This document shows, one piece after another, positions 1 to 8,920 of a stretch of DNA of 64,000 nucleotides. Below the pieces are notes generated by a model. It saw nothing but the letters and a program-made list of their open reading frames with translations, was not told where the DNA came from and ran no database searches. Origin of the DNA: Prochlorococcus sp. AG-409-M05 (GTDB taxonomy: Bacteria; Cyanobacteriota; Cyanobacteriia; PCC-6307; Cyanobiaceae); NCBI GenBank assembly GCA_003215435.1, contig QCKJ01000001.1:124001-188000 (forward strand). The letters are read 5' to 3'. The translations under genes were made by a program, and so were the position numbers. Position 1 is the stretch's first letter; the number at the start of each line of letters is the position of its first letter.

Positions 1-1
1 C

Positions 2-1204
2 GAGGCCAACTGCAAGCTTGGCCGCATACCAAAATCAGCTATGAATGAGATCCGACAAAAAGCAAGCTTTGACGAAAATAGAATTCTTGAGATTGAAGCC
101 GAAGTTCGACATGACGTAATAGCTTTTCTTACTAATGTGAACGAAAATGTTGGAGATGCAGGCAGATTTATACATGTTGGGATGACTAGCAGTGATGTTC
201 TTGACACAGGCCTCGCTCTTCAACTCAAAACTTCGCTCCAACTTCTTCAGAATGAGCTAAAAGAGCTTTCTGAAGCGATAAAGAGGCTTGCAACGACTCA
301 TAAAAATACTGTGATGATTGGTCGCTCTCATGCAATTCACGGAGAGCCAATTACCTTTGGATTCAAGCTCGCCGGGTGGTTAGCTGAAACAAACCGAAAT
401 AGCGAAAGACTTAAAAGGCTTGAGAGCGACATCTCAGTTGGTCAAGTCAGTGGTGCGATGGGAACTTATGCAAATACTGATCCAGAAGTTGAACGACTTA
501 CTTGTGAAATTCTTGGCCTCTCACCTGATACTGCAAGTACCCAAGTGATTTCTCGAGATCGCCATGCTGATTATGTTCAAACATTGGCACTTATAGCTGC
601 TTCATTAGACCGTTTTGCAACAGAAATCCGTAACTTACAGAGAACAGATGTACTTGAAGTAGAAGAAAGTTTTCACAAAGGCCAAAAGGGGAGTTCAGCG
701 ATGCCCCACAAAAGGAATCCAATACGAAGTGAACGAGTTAGCGGACTTTCAAGGGTCCTAAGGGGGTACGTAATTGCCGCCCTTGAAAACGTTGCCTTAT
801 GGCATGAGCGAGATATCAGTCACAGCTCTAATGAAAGGATGATGCTCCCTGACTGTTCCATCACGCTCCACTTCATGTTGAGAGAAATGACACAAATAAT
901 TCAAGGCCTTGGGGTCTACCCAGACAACATGAAACGGAACATGAACATATATGGCGGTGTTGTGTTTAGTCAGCGCGTACTTTTAGCACTTGTTGAAAGT
1001 GGCCTGACTCGCGAGGATGCTTACAAACTCGTTCAGCGAAATGCTCATTCAGCCTGGAATCAGGAATCAGGAAATTTCCGGGCAAACCTTGAAGCAGATT
1101 CAGAAGTGAGCAAACATTTACAAGCTTCTGAGCTCGAGGAGTGCTTCAACACTGATATCCATCAAAAAAACCTAGCCGTTATATGGGAAAGACTTGGCCT
1201 TTGA
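2..1204 (+). CDS. purB: Adenylosuccinate lyase, 5' end cut by window edge
   Basis: Cytosolic purine enzyme that splits SAICAR to AICAR plus fumarate and adenylosuccinate to AMP plus fumarate. The frame is open from base 2, before the first in-window ATG at 41, so roughly the first 30 residues lie outside the window. Visible family features are the segment HVGMTSSDVLDTG, the GRSHAIHGEP stretch carrying a catalytic histidine, and the fumarase/aspartase superfamily signature GSSAMPHKRNP with the mobile catalytic-serine loop. The C-terminal helix bundle ends normally. fumC follows on the same strand after 50 bases; both enzymes belong to the same superfamily and PurB releases the fumarate that FumC hydrates. 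Identification is secure; only the start is missing. Confidence 0.97.
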   Translation, partial: EANCKLGRIPKSAMNEIRQKASFDENRILEIEAEVRHDVIAFLTNVNENVGDAGRFIHVGMTSSDVLDTGLALQLKTSLQLLQNELKELSEAIKRLATTHKNTVMIGRSHAIHGEPITFGFKLAGWLAETNRNSERLKRLESDISVGQVSGAMGTYANTDPEVERLTCEILGLSPDTASTQVISRDRHADYVQTLALIAASLDRFATEIRNLQRTDVLEVEESFHKGQKGSSAMPHKRNPIRSERVSGLSRVLRGYVIAALENVALWHERDISHSSNERMMLPDCSITLHFMLREMTQIIQGLGVYPDNMKRNMNIYGGVVFSQRVLLALVESGLTREDAYKLVQRNAHSAWNQESGNFRANLEADSEVSKHLQASELEECFNTDIHQKNLAVIWERLGL

Positions 1205-1257
1205 AATCTCCATTAAAAAACTAAAATTAGTTTCGTCTGTGTACACCTCTAAAAGTG

Positions 1258-2664
1258 ATGGCTGACCATGTTCGTATTGAACACGACAGCATTGGGGAAG
1301 TAGAGATCCCTGCAGAAGCCCTATGGGGTGCACAAACTCAACGGTCACTGAGAAATTTTGCGATAAGCGAGGACAAGATACCTATAAAACTCATTTATGC
1401 ATTAGCTCTAATCAAGCAGGCCTCTGCATCTGCTAATGCTCGGCTGGGAGTATTAGATGAGAGCAAGAAGGAATTAATTATTAATGCCGCATCTGCTATC
1501 GCAAATGGCGCTCATGATGATCAATTTCCTTTAAAGGTCTGGCAAACAGGAAGTGGCACACAAAGCAATATGAATCTGAATGAGGTAATAAGCAACCTCG
1601 CATCTCAAGCCACACAAGAGCCCCTAGGTAGCCATAGACCTATTCATCCTAATGACGATGTAAACAAATCTCAATCCACAAATGATGTCTTCCCTACTGC
1701 TATTCATGTTGCGGCAGTCCAAGGAATCACCAATCGATTACTCCCAGAACTTCAAAGAATGATTGATGCGTTATCAAAAAAAAGTGAAGATTGGAATCAC
1801 ATCATAAAAATGGGTCGTACTCATCTTCAGGATGCTGTCCCAATAACACTTGGCCAAGAATGCTCGGCCTGGCAAGATCAACTTTCTACTGCTGCCAATA
1901 GAATTCATTCAGGCCTTCAAGAGCTATACCCTCTCCCTTTGGGCGGGACTGCAGTAGGTACAGGATTAAACACTCCTTACAACTTTGATAAAGAAGCAAT
2001 CAAGGAACTCTCTTCCTTAACTGGATTGCCTTTTAGTTGTGCTTCTAACAAGTTCGCTGCGATGGCAAGCCATGATGGATTAGTCAATACAATGACTCAC
2101 CTACGAATGTTAGCCATTGCACTTCTCAAAATAGTTAATGACCTACGCCTACTGGCTTGTGGCCCCAGAGCTGGAATAGGGGAGTTAATGCTCCCAGCGA
2201 ATGAGCCTGGAAGTTCAATTATGCCAGGCAAAGTTAATCCTACTCAATGTGAAGCCATGGCAATGGTCTGCACACAAGTGATTGGACTAGATGCAGCAGT
2301 AGCAATGGCAGGGAGTGGAGGCCACCTCCAAATGAACGTCTACAAACCACTAATTGGTTTCAACCTTTTGCATAGCATAGATTTACTCCATGATGCTTGT
2401 TTAAGTTGCCGAGTAAATATGGTGGAAGGGATTAAACCAAATCACTCCAAAATCAAACATGATTTAAATCAGTCACTGATGCTTGTCACAGCATTAGTCC
2501 CAAAAATTGGCTATGAAAAATCTACTGCCATTGCTCAGCATGCTCATAAAAATGGGCTTAGCCTTCGTGAGGCAGCCTTAGCTCTTGAATATATCAATGA
2601 AGTTGAATTTGATCTGTTAATAAAGCCTGAGTTAATGATCTCTCCGAAGAAGCCAATTAATTAA
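1258..2664 (+). CDS. fumC: Class II fumarate hydratase
   Basis: Iron-independent, homotetrameric fumarase that interconverts fumarate and L-malate in the cytosol. The protein of about 468 residues has normal class II length. Recognisable sites are TGSGTQSNMNLNEV, the GRTHLQDAVP segment and the signature GSSIMPGKVNPTQCEA. Two overlapping starts exist, GTG at 1255 and ATG at 1258; the ATG is preferred, giving MADHVRIEHDS. It lies 50 bases after purB on the same strand and may be cotranscribed. Its last 8 bases overlap the end of the convergent helicase gene. In picocyanobacteria with an incomplete TCA cycle, this enzyme probably serves to recycle fumarate from purine and arginine synthesis; that role is inference. 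Confidence 0.96.
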   Translation: MADHVRIEHDSIGEVEIPAEALWGAQTQRSLRNFAISEDKIPIKLIYALALIKQASASANARLGVLDESKKELIINAASAIANGAHDDQFPLKVWQTGSGTQSNMNLNEVISNLASQATQEPLGSHRPIHPNDDVNKSQSTNDVFPTAIHVAAVQGITNRLLPELQRMIDALSKKSEDWNHIIKMGRTHLQDAVPITLGQECSAWQDQLSTAANRIHSGLQELYPLPLGGTAVGTGLNTPYNFDKEAIKELSSLTGLPFSCASNKFAAMASHDGLVNTMTHLRMLAIALLKIVNDLRLLACGPRAGIGELMLPANEPGSSIMPGKVNPTQCEAMAMVCTQVIGLDAAVAMAGSGGHLQMNVYKPLIGFNLLHSIDLLHDACLSCRVNMVEGIKPNHSKIKHDLNQSLMLVTALVPKIGYEKSTAIAQHAHKNGLSLREAALALEYINEVEFDLLIKPELMISPKKPIN

Positions 2665-5440
2665 CCATCCTTTCTGTGGCAGGGTTATCATCTTGTTCCC
2701 CTCTCGCTTCCTTCAATAGGTCGTCAGCTTCGCAGACAGGAAAGCGATTAATCGCTTTTAAAGCTATTCGTGCATTTTTACGTAGCTGTTCGCTGACTGC
2801 ATAGCAGTAAGGAACTTGGGATAACAAGTCAACAGTTCTACGCATTAATCTCACAACATCTCCCTCATCTAAAGAAGTATTTGAAATCAAGTCATTCCAA
2901 CTAGTTCCACGGGCCCAAGCATCCACTAACCCCATAAGTTCAGAGTTCCACCATGCTGGGAAAAGCAATTGGAATCTCTCCTGAATTCTTAATAGTTCAT
3001 TTCTAATTCCACCTAAGTCATTTAAAGCATTTTTTGCAGTTAGTGGCACTGGATAGCCACTCCATAGATCAGGTCGCTTAACCTCGGTACTAATGGCTTC
3101 TAATACAGCAGCCAAAGCAGGAGGAGGTAACTCATCCAAGTGGCCACTCATTAAAGCTAGACCGATCCAAAGTTCATTATCACCATGCAAGGAGGCAACA
3201 GTACGGCCAATTTCAGTTAGGTCAAGACCATCAAGACAACCAAAATGCTTCAAGATTTCTATTAATGATATAAATGTCTCCCAATGAGAATTTGCACGCA
3301 TATGTAACTGCTGCTCCCTTTGACGAATCTCACAATCAAGCTGCTCAATATAACGACGATGTTTTTTAAGCCTCTTGCGATCACCCCAAGCATGGGCTGG
3401 GTGCTGCTCCAATTCTTTTTGCAACCCTTTAACTAAACTTGCTTGTGAAAGAACTTCGCTAGCAAGGTCATACTGTGGGACTCTCATTTCATGGCGTTTA
3501 GCCATATTGGAAATTGCTTGAGCCATCACTTCACTATTTGCATTCCCATGCCTTAATTCGCCAACACGATGTAAATCAGGTGCCTTCAATCCTTCCACCT
3601 GAAGGCAACTTAACTCTGCATATAAGCTAACTACTGCTTTGCAAGGTAAAAGCAACCAGATATTCTCATCAGTTAAACAAAGTAAAAGAGGAAACTGACC
3701 TGACCCCTCAATCTTATCTACTATTACAGCAGGTGTAACACGACCTGGAAACTGAGCCGCCTTAAGGCTTACCAAAGTTCCAGTACTCGCAAATTGAAGT
3801 GCGAGAGTAAGTTCATTGGCTAATGTTTCCTCAGCCTGTTTCTGAAGAATTCGAAGTAGTCGTCTTTCCTCCCTAAGCCGACCACGGAGTTTTTCATAGT
3901 CCTCAAAGACTTCCCAAGCTAAATCACCTGATTCAACTTTTAGATGTTCTAACTTTTCTTTAAGTTGCTCGAGATCATTCTCATCTTCAGCAAAGTCAAG
4001 ATTAGCTAGATAACGTCCAAAGCTTCGCTCAACCAACTCTCTTGCTTTCTTAAGGTCAAAGTGCTGGAGGAGATTTAGAACCATCCCATAACTTGGAGAA
4101 AACTGACTGATCAATGGATCAGCTGAACTAGTCGCAAGCTGAGCAGCTTCACGTGCCCCCTCAAACCGTGTCTGCACAGTGACGACATAGCCTTTGGAGT
4201 CCAGCCCTCTTCGTCCAGCACGTCCTGACATTTGGAGGAACTCACTACCCATAAGTTGTCTATGCCCATCATTAGTACGCTTAGACAGAGAAGAAATGAC
4301 AGTGCTCCTAGCAGGCATGTTTATCCCTGCCGCGAGAGTTTCTGTAGCAAATACAACCTTTAAAAGTCCCTGCTGAAACAACTCCTCAATCAACTCCTTC
4401 CAAGCAGGTAAAACCCCTGCATGATGAGAAGCGACCCCACGCAAAAGAGCTTCAGAGTGAACCTCATCACGAACGGCTTCTGGATTGTCTTTACAGAAAC
4501 TGATCAATCGTGAACGAATCAAACGATGCTCCTCCGAGGTAACCAAACATTCATTCGCGAGATCTACTACAGCCTTATCACACCCACGTCTACTAAAAAT
4601 AAAGTAAATAGCCGGCAACATTTTTCTCTCAGCCATTTGACTAACCACAAAGCTGATTTTTGGTGCCTGAGGTTGTGGACGTTTAGCTATGCCTCCTTTT
4701 CTCTTATATCCCTTAGGTGAACGCCAAACTTTACAATTTGGATGTAACCCGGAACCCTTATCATTAAGCAAAGGGTGCAGACCTTTTGCACTACAAAAGC
4801 TATAGCTCAATGGCACAGGTCGGTGGCAACTAACAACAAGTTTGGTAGTGCCATGAACATGATTTATCCAATCCGTTAGTTGTCCTGCATTTGCGACCGT
4901 GGCGGAAAGTGCCACTATCTGTACAGACTTCGGGCAATGAATAATTGATTCCTCCCAAACTGTTCCACGATGAGTGTCATTCATGTAATGACACTCATCG
5001 AGTACCACTGCTTCAACATCCTCGAGCGGGTCATCACGTTGATCTAACTCCGCATAAAGCATGTTGCGGAAAATTTCAGTAGTCATTACTAAAATCGAGG
5101 CATCTCTATTGACACTTAAATCACCAGTCATCAGACCAACATTGTCCTCACCAAATCGAGCTCGAAAGTCCCTTAGCTTTTGGTTCGAAAGAGCTTTTAA
5201 TGGTGTGGTGTAAAAGACCTTCTGGCCATGTCCAATCGCCCGGTGAATTGCATATTCACCAATCAAAGTTTTACCTGAACCAGTAGGAGCACTTACAACA
5301 ACAGATTCGCCATGGTTAAGTGCATCAATTGCATCAACCTGAAAAGTATCAAGATGAAAACCAAAGATCTGTAATGGATCCAAGTCAAGCTTGGCTTCAT
5401 CAAAAGCAGTCCTATCAACGTGTTGCACTTCGGAGCTCAT
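2657..5440 (-). CDS. SKI2/MTR4-like DExH-box RNA helicase (ISE2-like)
   Basis: A 927-residue superfamily 2 helicase. Walker A is SAPTGSGKT near residues 50-58, motif II is DECHYMND near 148, motif III is SATVAN near 179, and motif VI is QMSGRAGRRGLD near 406. The long C-terminal part matches the general layout of the DSHCT (NUC185) domain of SKI2/MTR4 helicases, with a central coiled-coil-rich insertion. The closest well-studied plant relative is the chloroplast RNA helicase ISE2, which acts in plastid RNA processing, so an RNA processing or ribosome-assembly role is likely; the exact substrate is unknown. ATG start at 5440. It converges on fumC with 8 bases of overlap, and diverges from bioF. 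Confidence 0.9.
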   Translation of the reverse strand: MSSEVQHVDRTAFDEAKLDLDPLQIFGFHLDTFQVDAIDALNHGESVVVSAPTGSGKTLIGEYAIHRAIGHGQKVFYTTPLKALSNQKLRDFRARFGEDNVGLMTGDLSVNRDASILVMTTEIFRNMLYAELDQRDDPLEDVEAVVLDECHYMNDTHRGTVWEESIIHCPKSVQIVALSATVANAGQLTDWINHVHGTTKLVVSCHRPVPLSYSFCSAKGLHPLLNDKGSGLHPNCKVWRSPKGYKRKGGIAKRPQPQAPKISFVVSQMAERKMLPAIYFIFSRRGCDKAVVDLANECLVTSEEHRLIRSRLISFCKDNPEAVRDEVHSEALLRGVASHHAGVLPAWKELIEELFQQGLLKVVFATETLAAGINMPARSTVISSLSKRTNDGHRQLMGSEFLQMSGRAGRRGLDSKGYVVTVQTRFEGAREAAQLATSSADPLISQFSPSYGMVLNLLQHFDLKKARELVERSFGRYLANLDFAEDENDLEQLKEKLEHLKVESGDLAWEVFEDYEKLRGRLREERRLLRILQKQAEETLANELTLALQFASTGTLVSLKAAQFPGRVTPAVIVDKIEGSGQFPLLLCLTDENIWLLLPCKAVVSLYAELSCLQVEGLKAPDLHRVGELRHGNANSEVMAQAISNMAKRHEMRVPQYDLASEVLSQASLVKGLQKELEQHPAHAWGDRKRLKKHRRYIEQLDCEIRQREQQLHMRANSHWETFISLIEILKHFGCLDGLDLTEIGRTVASLHGDNELWIGLALMSGHLDELPPPALAAVLEAISTEVKRPDLWSGYPVPLTAKNALNDLGGIRNELLRIQERFQLLFPAWWNSELMGLVDAWARGTSWNDLISNTSLDEGDVVRLMRRTVDLLSQVPYCYAVSEQLRKNARIALKAINRFPVCEADDLLKEARGEQDDNPATERMVN

Positions 5441-5566
5441 GGACTAAATCTTAGAAAGAGATTAAATGCTTCTGGGTAAATTCCCTCCACCTAAAGCAAT
5501 TCAGCATGTCTACTTAATCATCTAAGCCAAACCACTCACCAAGACTGCTAATCATTGATTAAAAAT

Positions 5567-6706
5567 ATGCAGAGAATCGATCCTGCTCTTCAAAGAAAGC
5601 TAAGGACTTTCCGACTAGGCAAAGAGCCTAGTGAGTTAGTGCTAACTGACATGAACAATGGCCCTAAAGGCCTGCTCGACCTTGCAAGCAATGATTACCT
5701 TGGATTGAGCCGTCACCCAGAGATCATCAAAGCAGCTCAAGAAGCAATTATCTCTGAGGGAATTGGAGCAGGTGGGTCCAGACTAATTACAGGAAGTCGT
5801 CCAATACATCATGAACTTGAGAGCGAACTAGGGTCTTGGTTAAACAGAGATCGTGTTTTACTTTTCCCAAGTGGATTTCAAGCAAATCTTGCAGCAGTGA
5901 TGTCACTTGCCGATAGAAATACACTAGTTTTTGCTGATCGACTGATACACAATTCTCTTTTAGTAGGGATCAAGGCAAGCGGGGCTAAGTTGAAACGTTT
6001 TGCCCACAATGACCTTGCTCATTTCAAAGAACTTCTAAAAGCCCATTCAACACAAAGTCGTAAGACCTCTCCGCTTGTCATAACAGAGAGTCTATTCAGT
6101 ATGGAGGGTACTACTCCGCCAGTACAAGAAATAGCTGATATCTGCCAAAAACATCAAGCAAGGCTCTTCGTTGATGAAGCACATGCACTAGGGGTCCTAG
6201 GGGAAAAAGGAAAAGGTCTTTGTTATGGACTCGATTCTCCAATTGAAATGATCAGCGGAACATTTGGGAAGGCCTTCGGTGGTGGTGGGGCTTTCCTAGC
6301 CTGCAATACCCAAACTGCAGAAGATCTTTTACAAAATTGTGGGGCATTCAAATACACCACAGCACTGGCACCACCTCTAGCAGCTGCAGCTCTAGCTGCT
6401 CTCAGGCTAATCAAAGCAAATCACCATTGGGGCGTAGATCTCCAATCACGTGGACAAGTATTGCGGTCGCGAATAGAGGAAGCAGGATGGCCTCGTCCTC
6501 CAGGCATTGGACCAATTCTCTCTGTCTTGATTGGCCCCAACCAAGCAGCCTTAGATCTTCAACAACAACTTGAAGATGTCGGTTTACTATGTGTTGCCAT
6601 CCGGCCTCCTACCGTACCCAATGGCACAGCTCGGTTACGTCTAGTGATTCATAAAGGTTTGCCTCCCGAAGCATTAAACACTCTCATAAATACTCTTGCG
6701 AAGTAA
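5567..6706 (+). CDS. bioF: 8-amino-7-oxononanoate synthase
   Basis: PLP-dependent alpha-oxoamine synthase that condenses pimeloyl-ACP (or pimeloyl-CoA) with L-alanine to give 8-amino-7-oxononanoate, the first committed step of biotin ring assembly. Family marks are LDLASNDYLGLSRHP, GAGGSRLITGS, the cofactor-binding FVDEAHALGVLG, and the PLP lysine in SGTFGKAFGGGG. A TTG at 5555 would add four residues, but the ATG at 5567 gives a normal N terminus (MQRIDPALQRK). First gene of a biotin cluster: the stop overlaps the next start (TAATG), implying translational coupling with the bioK-like gene. The 126-base gap upstream is shared with the divergent helicase and must hold its promoter. Confidence 0.96.
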   Translation: MQRIDPALQRKLRTFRLGKEPSELVLTDMNNGPKGLLDLASNDYLGLSRHPEIIKAAQEAIISEGIGAGGSRLITGSRPIHHELESELGSWLNRDRVLLFPSGFQANLAAVMSLADRNTLVFADRLIHNSLLVGIKASGAKLKRFAHNDLAHFKELLKAHSTQSRKTSPLVITESLFSMEGTTPPVQEIADICQKHQARLFVDEAHALGVLGEKGKGLCYGLDSPIEMISGTFGKAFGGGGAFLACNTQTAEDLLQNCGAFKYTTALAPPLAAAALAALRLIKANHHWGVDLQSRGQVLRSRIEEAGWPRPPGIGPILSVLIGPNQAALDLQQQLEDVGLLCVAIRPPTVPNGTARLRLVIHKGLPPEALNTLINTLAK

Positions 6707-7425
6707 TGAAAGAAGTAATCGCTATGCACGGTTGGAGTGGCGACAGCCATACATGGAATATTTGGACTCAGTATTTCAAAGCACATGGCTGGCATTGGAA
6801 AAGTTGTGAACGTGGATATGGAGATCTCCCACCATTTAGTCCGAGTTGGCATGAAGAGATTTCCGAAGGCAAAACTCACCATCGTCGGGTTTTCATTGGT
6901 CATTCCCTTGGCCCGCACATAATCGATAGAAACGTCATCTCAAATGCAACAGATGTTGTATTGCTAGCAAGCTTTGGCGCATTCATACCTGAAGGAAGCG
7001 CAAATCGAACTCTCAAACAAGCATTGAAAGGGATGCAAGAACGACTAGGTACAAATGAAGAGAAAATCATGCTTAGAACATTTCTAGAGAAAGCCTGCGA
7101 ACCCATGCCTTCTTCTGCAGTAACTTCTGGACCTATCGAAAAAGGTCTCTCCATAAAAGGCCGAGAGAAACTTAAGGCTGATCTCCGGTTACTTATCCAA
7201 ACCAAAGGACTTCCTATTGGCTTCCCAAAGGATGCAAGAGTATTAATTGTTGAAGATGCGCAAGACCAGATTGTTGTTCCTTCTTCAAGGGCATCTCTTT
7301 TAAAAGAGCTAAATCAGCTACTAATGAATGAACCAACTCATTGGGTTCTTAATGGCGCTGGACATGCACTATTAGAGCCAGAACTGGTTCAGCGGGTTTA
7401 TCACTGGTTAATGAAAAAAAAATGA
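6706..7425 (+). CDS. bioK: Alpha/beta hydrolase, probable pimeloyl-ACP methyl ester esterase (BioK type)
   Basis: A 239-residue alpha/beta hydrolase. The nucleophile elbow is GHSLGPH with Ser near residue 67, and a late NGAGHALLEPE segment supplies the catalytic His near 223; the oxyanion-region motif is AMHGWSGDSH. Starting on the bioF stop (TAATG) and overlapping bioC (ATGA), it sits exactly where other bacteria place bioH or bioG, the esterase that removes the methyl group BioC adds to the pimelate intermediate. A picocyanobacterial esterase doing this has been named BioK. Assignment therefore rests on fold plus operon position; sequence identity to the tested BioK protein was not checked. 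Confidence 0.82.
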   Translation: MKEVIAMHGWSGDSHTWNIWTQYFKAHGWHWKSCERGYGDLPPFSPSWHEEISEGKTHHRRVFIGHSLGPHIIDRNVISNATDVVLLASFGAFIPEGSANRTLKQALKGMQERLGTNEEKIMLRTFLEKACEPMPSSAVTSGPIEKGLSIKGREKLKADLRLLIQTKGLPIGFPKDARVLIVEDAQDQIVVPSSRASLLKELNQLLMNEPTHWVLNGAGHALLEPELVQRVYHWLMKKK

Positions 7426-8177
7426 AAGGTTTTTTTCATCCCCAAATCCTTGAGAACTTTGAAATTGCCTCATCCAATTACAACAAGCAGGCAAAATTAC
7501 AAAATGGTGTTGCTTGGCGCCTAGCCAAATATTGCACCCGACTAAACATCCCTAAAGGAAGCTGGGTAGACCTTGGAAGTGGTACAGGTCTCCTAGCAGA
7601 TGCTCTTGAAACATGTGACCCAAAGCAAGGTGTTCTGCGAGTTGACGGTTCTTCAGGGATGCTCAAACGAAATAAAGCTGGGAGTTTAACTCAGTTATGG
7701 GATCTGAACCTTGGCCTTCCGTCATGGTCCGAACAACCATCATTACTAGCATCAAGTTTCTGTTTACAGTGGCTTTCAAATCCATCACAACGGTTAGAAG
7801 AATGGTTTGCAAGCCTGCTTCCAGGAGGATGGATTGCTATAGCAATCCCTATAGATGGAAGTTTCCCTCAATGGCACTTTGCAGCGCAGGCAGCAGGAGT
7901 TAGTTGCACCGCAATGCCTCTACCTTCTAAGCAATCACTGCTTGAAACAATCCCTGTTCAATCAATAAGGTTTCACAAACTACTTCGATTCACGGAAACG
8001 GAAGATGACGTACCTGCAGTTCTACGAACCATGCGGAAAATAGGAGCCCAAACAAGTCCGAAGAGTTCGCTGGGAATTAAAGAATGGAGAAAAATTAATG
8101 ACTTGTGGCCTCGATCTAAAAAGAATGGAGTAACTCAGTTGACCTGGCTAATTCAACTTATATTTATCCAGCGATGA
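7422..8177 (+). CDS. bioC: Malonyl-ACP O-methyltransferase
   Basis: SAM-dependent methyltransferase of 251 residues that methylates malonyl-ACP (or malonyl-CoA) so that it enters fatty acid synthesis as a primer for pimelate. The SAM-binding loop is VDLGSGTGLLADAL near residues 49-63, followed by the acidic motif RVDGSSGML. It overlaps the upstream esterase by ATGA and the downstream bioD by ATGA, so all four genes bioF-bioK-bioC-bioD form one tightly coupled transcript. The C-terminal half is diverged, as is common in BioC. Context makes the assignment strong. Confidence 0.9.
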   Translation: MKGFFHPQILENFEIASSNYNKQAKLQNGVAWRLAKYCTRLNIPKGSWVDLGSGTGLLADALETCDPKQGVLRVDGSSGMLKRNKAGSLTQLWDLNLGLPSWSEQPSLLASSFCLQWLSNPSQRLEEWFASLLPGGWIAIAIPIDGSFPQWHFAAQAAGVSCTAMPLPSKQSLLETIPVQSIRFHKLLRFTETEDDVPAVLRTMRKIGAQTSPKSSLGIKEWRKINDLWPRSKKNGVTQLTWLIQLIFIQR

Positions 8178-8833
8178 GTTTTACAAAGCAAAATTTAATT
8201 GTCTGTGGTACTGATACGGATGTAGGGAAAACTGTTGTCAGTGCTTTACTTGTACAAGGACTTGAATCCAACTACTGGAAACCAATTCAAAGTGGTCTAT
8301 CAGAAGGTAGTGATACTGACTGGGTATGCAAAATTCTAAAACTACCAAAACATCGCTACTTAAAAGAGATATACCGCTTTCAAGCACCTGTCTCTCCTCA
8401 CTGGGCAGCAGAAAAAGAAAACTGTTCGGTTTCCATTGAGAAGCTCAAGTTGCCAGAATTTGGCCAACAAACCATTATTGAGACCGCCGGCGGACTAATG
8501 GTTCCTTTAAGAAGAGACTTTCTCCAGCTCGATCTTCTCGAGCAATGGCAATTACCAGTAGTGCTTGTTGCAAGAAGTGGGCTAGGGACAATCAACCATA
8601 CTTTATTAAGTCTAGAAGCATTAAAGCGTCGAAAGCTACCAATAGTTGGAGTTATACTTAATGGTCCACTTCATGCCGACAACCCAAAAACGATCCATGA
8701 CTTTGGTGGTGTTCCAATTCTTGCCGAACTACCCAAATTATCTCCATTAACCTCAGAAACTTTGCAAGAAGAGTGGCAAAAGCAAAAGCTAATTCATAGG
8801 ATCAAATCACGTCTTCAAAACTTAATTATCTAA
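8174..8833 (+). CDS. bioD: Dethiobiotin synthetase
   Basis: ATP-dependent carboxylase that closes the ureido ring of dethiobiotin from 7,8-diaminononanoate and CO2. The P-loop is GTDTDVGKT at residues 12-20. The active-site segment is WKPIQSG, and ETAGGLMVPL carries the second metal/ATP site. Length is 219 residues, normal for BioD. Its start overlaps bioC (ATGA). It is followed by an 87-base gap before bioA. Confidence 0.96.
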   Translation: MSFTKQNLIVCGTDTDVGKTVVSALLVQGLESNYWKPIQSGLSEGSDTDWVCKILKLPKHRYLKEIYRFQAPVSPHWAAEKENCSVSIEKLKLPEFGQQTIIETAGGLMVPLRRDFLQLDLLEQWQLPVVLVARSGLGTINHTLLSLEALKRRKLPIVGVILNGPLHADNPKTIHDFGGVPILAELPKLSPLTSETLQEEWQKQKLIHRIKSRLQNLII

Positions 8834-8920
8834 TTTACTAATTGATCCAATCATTTACTACTCCACTTCAAGCTAATTAAAGGGGTCGCCAATTAGATTC
8901 ATTGAAAATGCCATCAAAAT

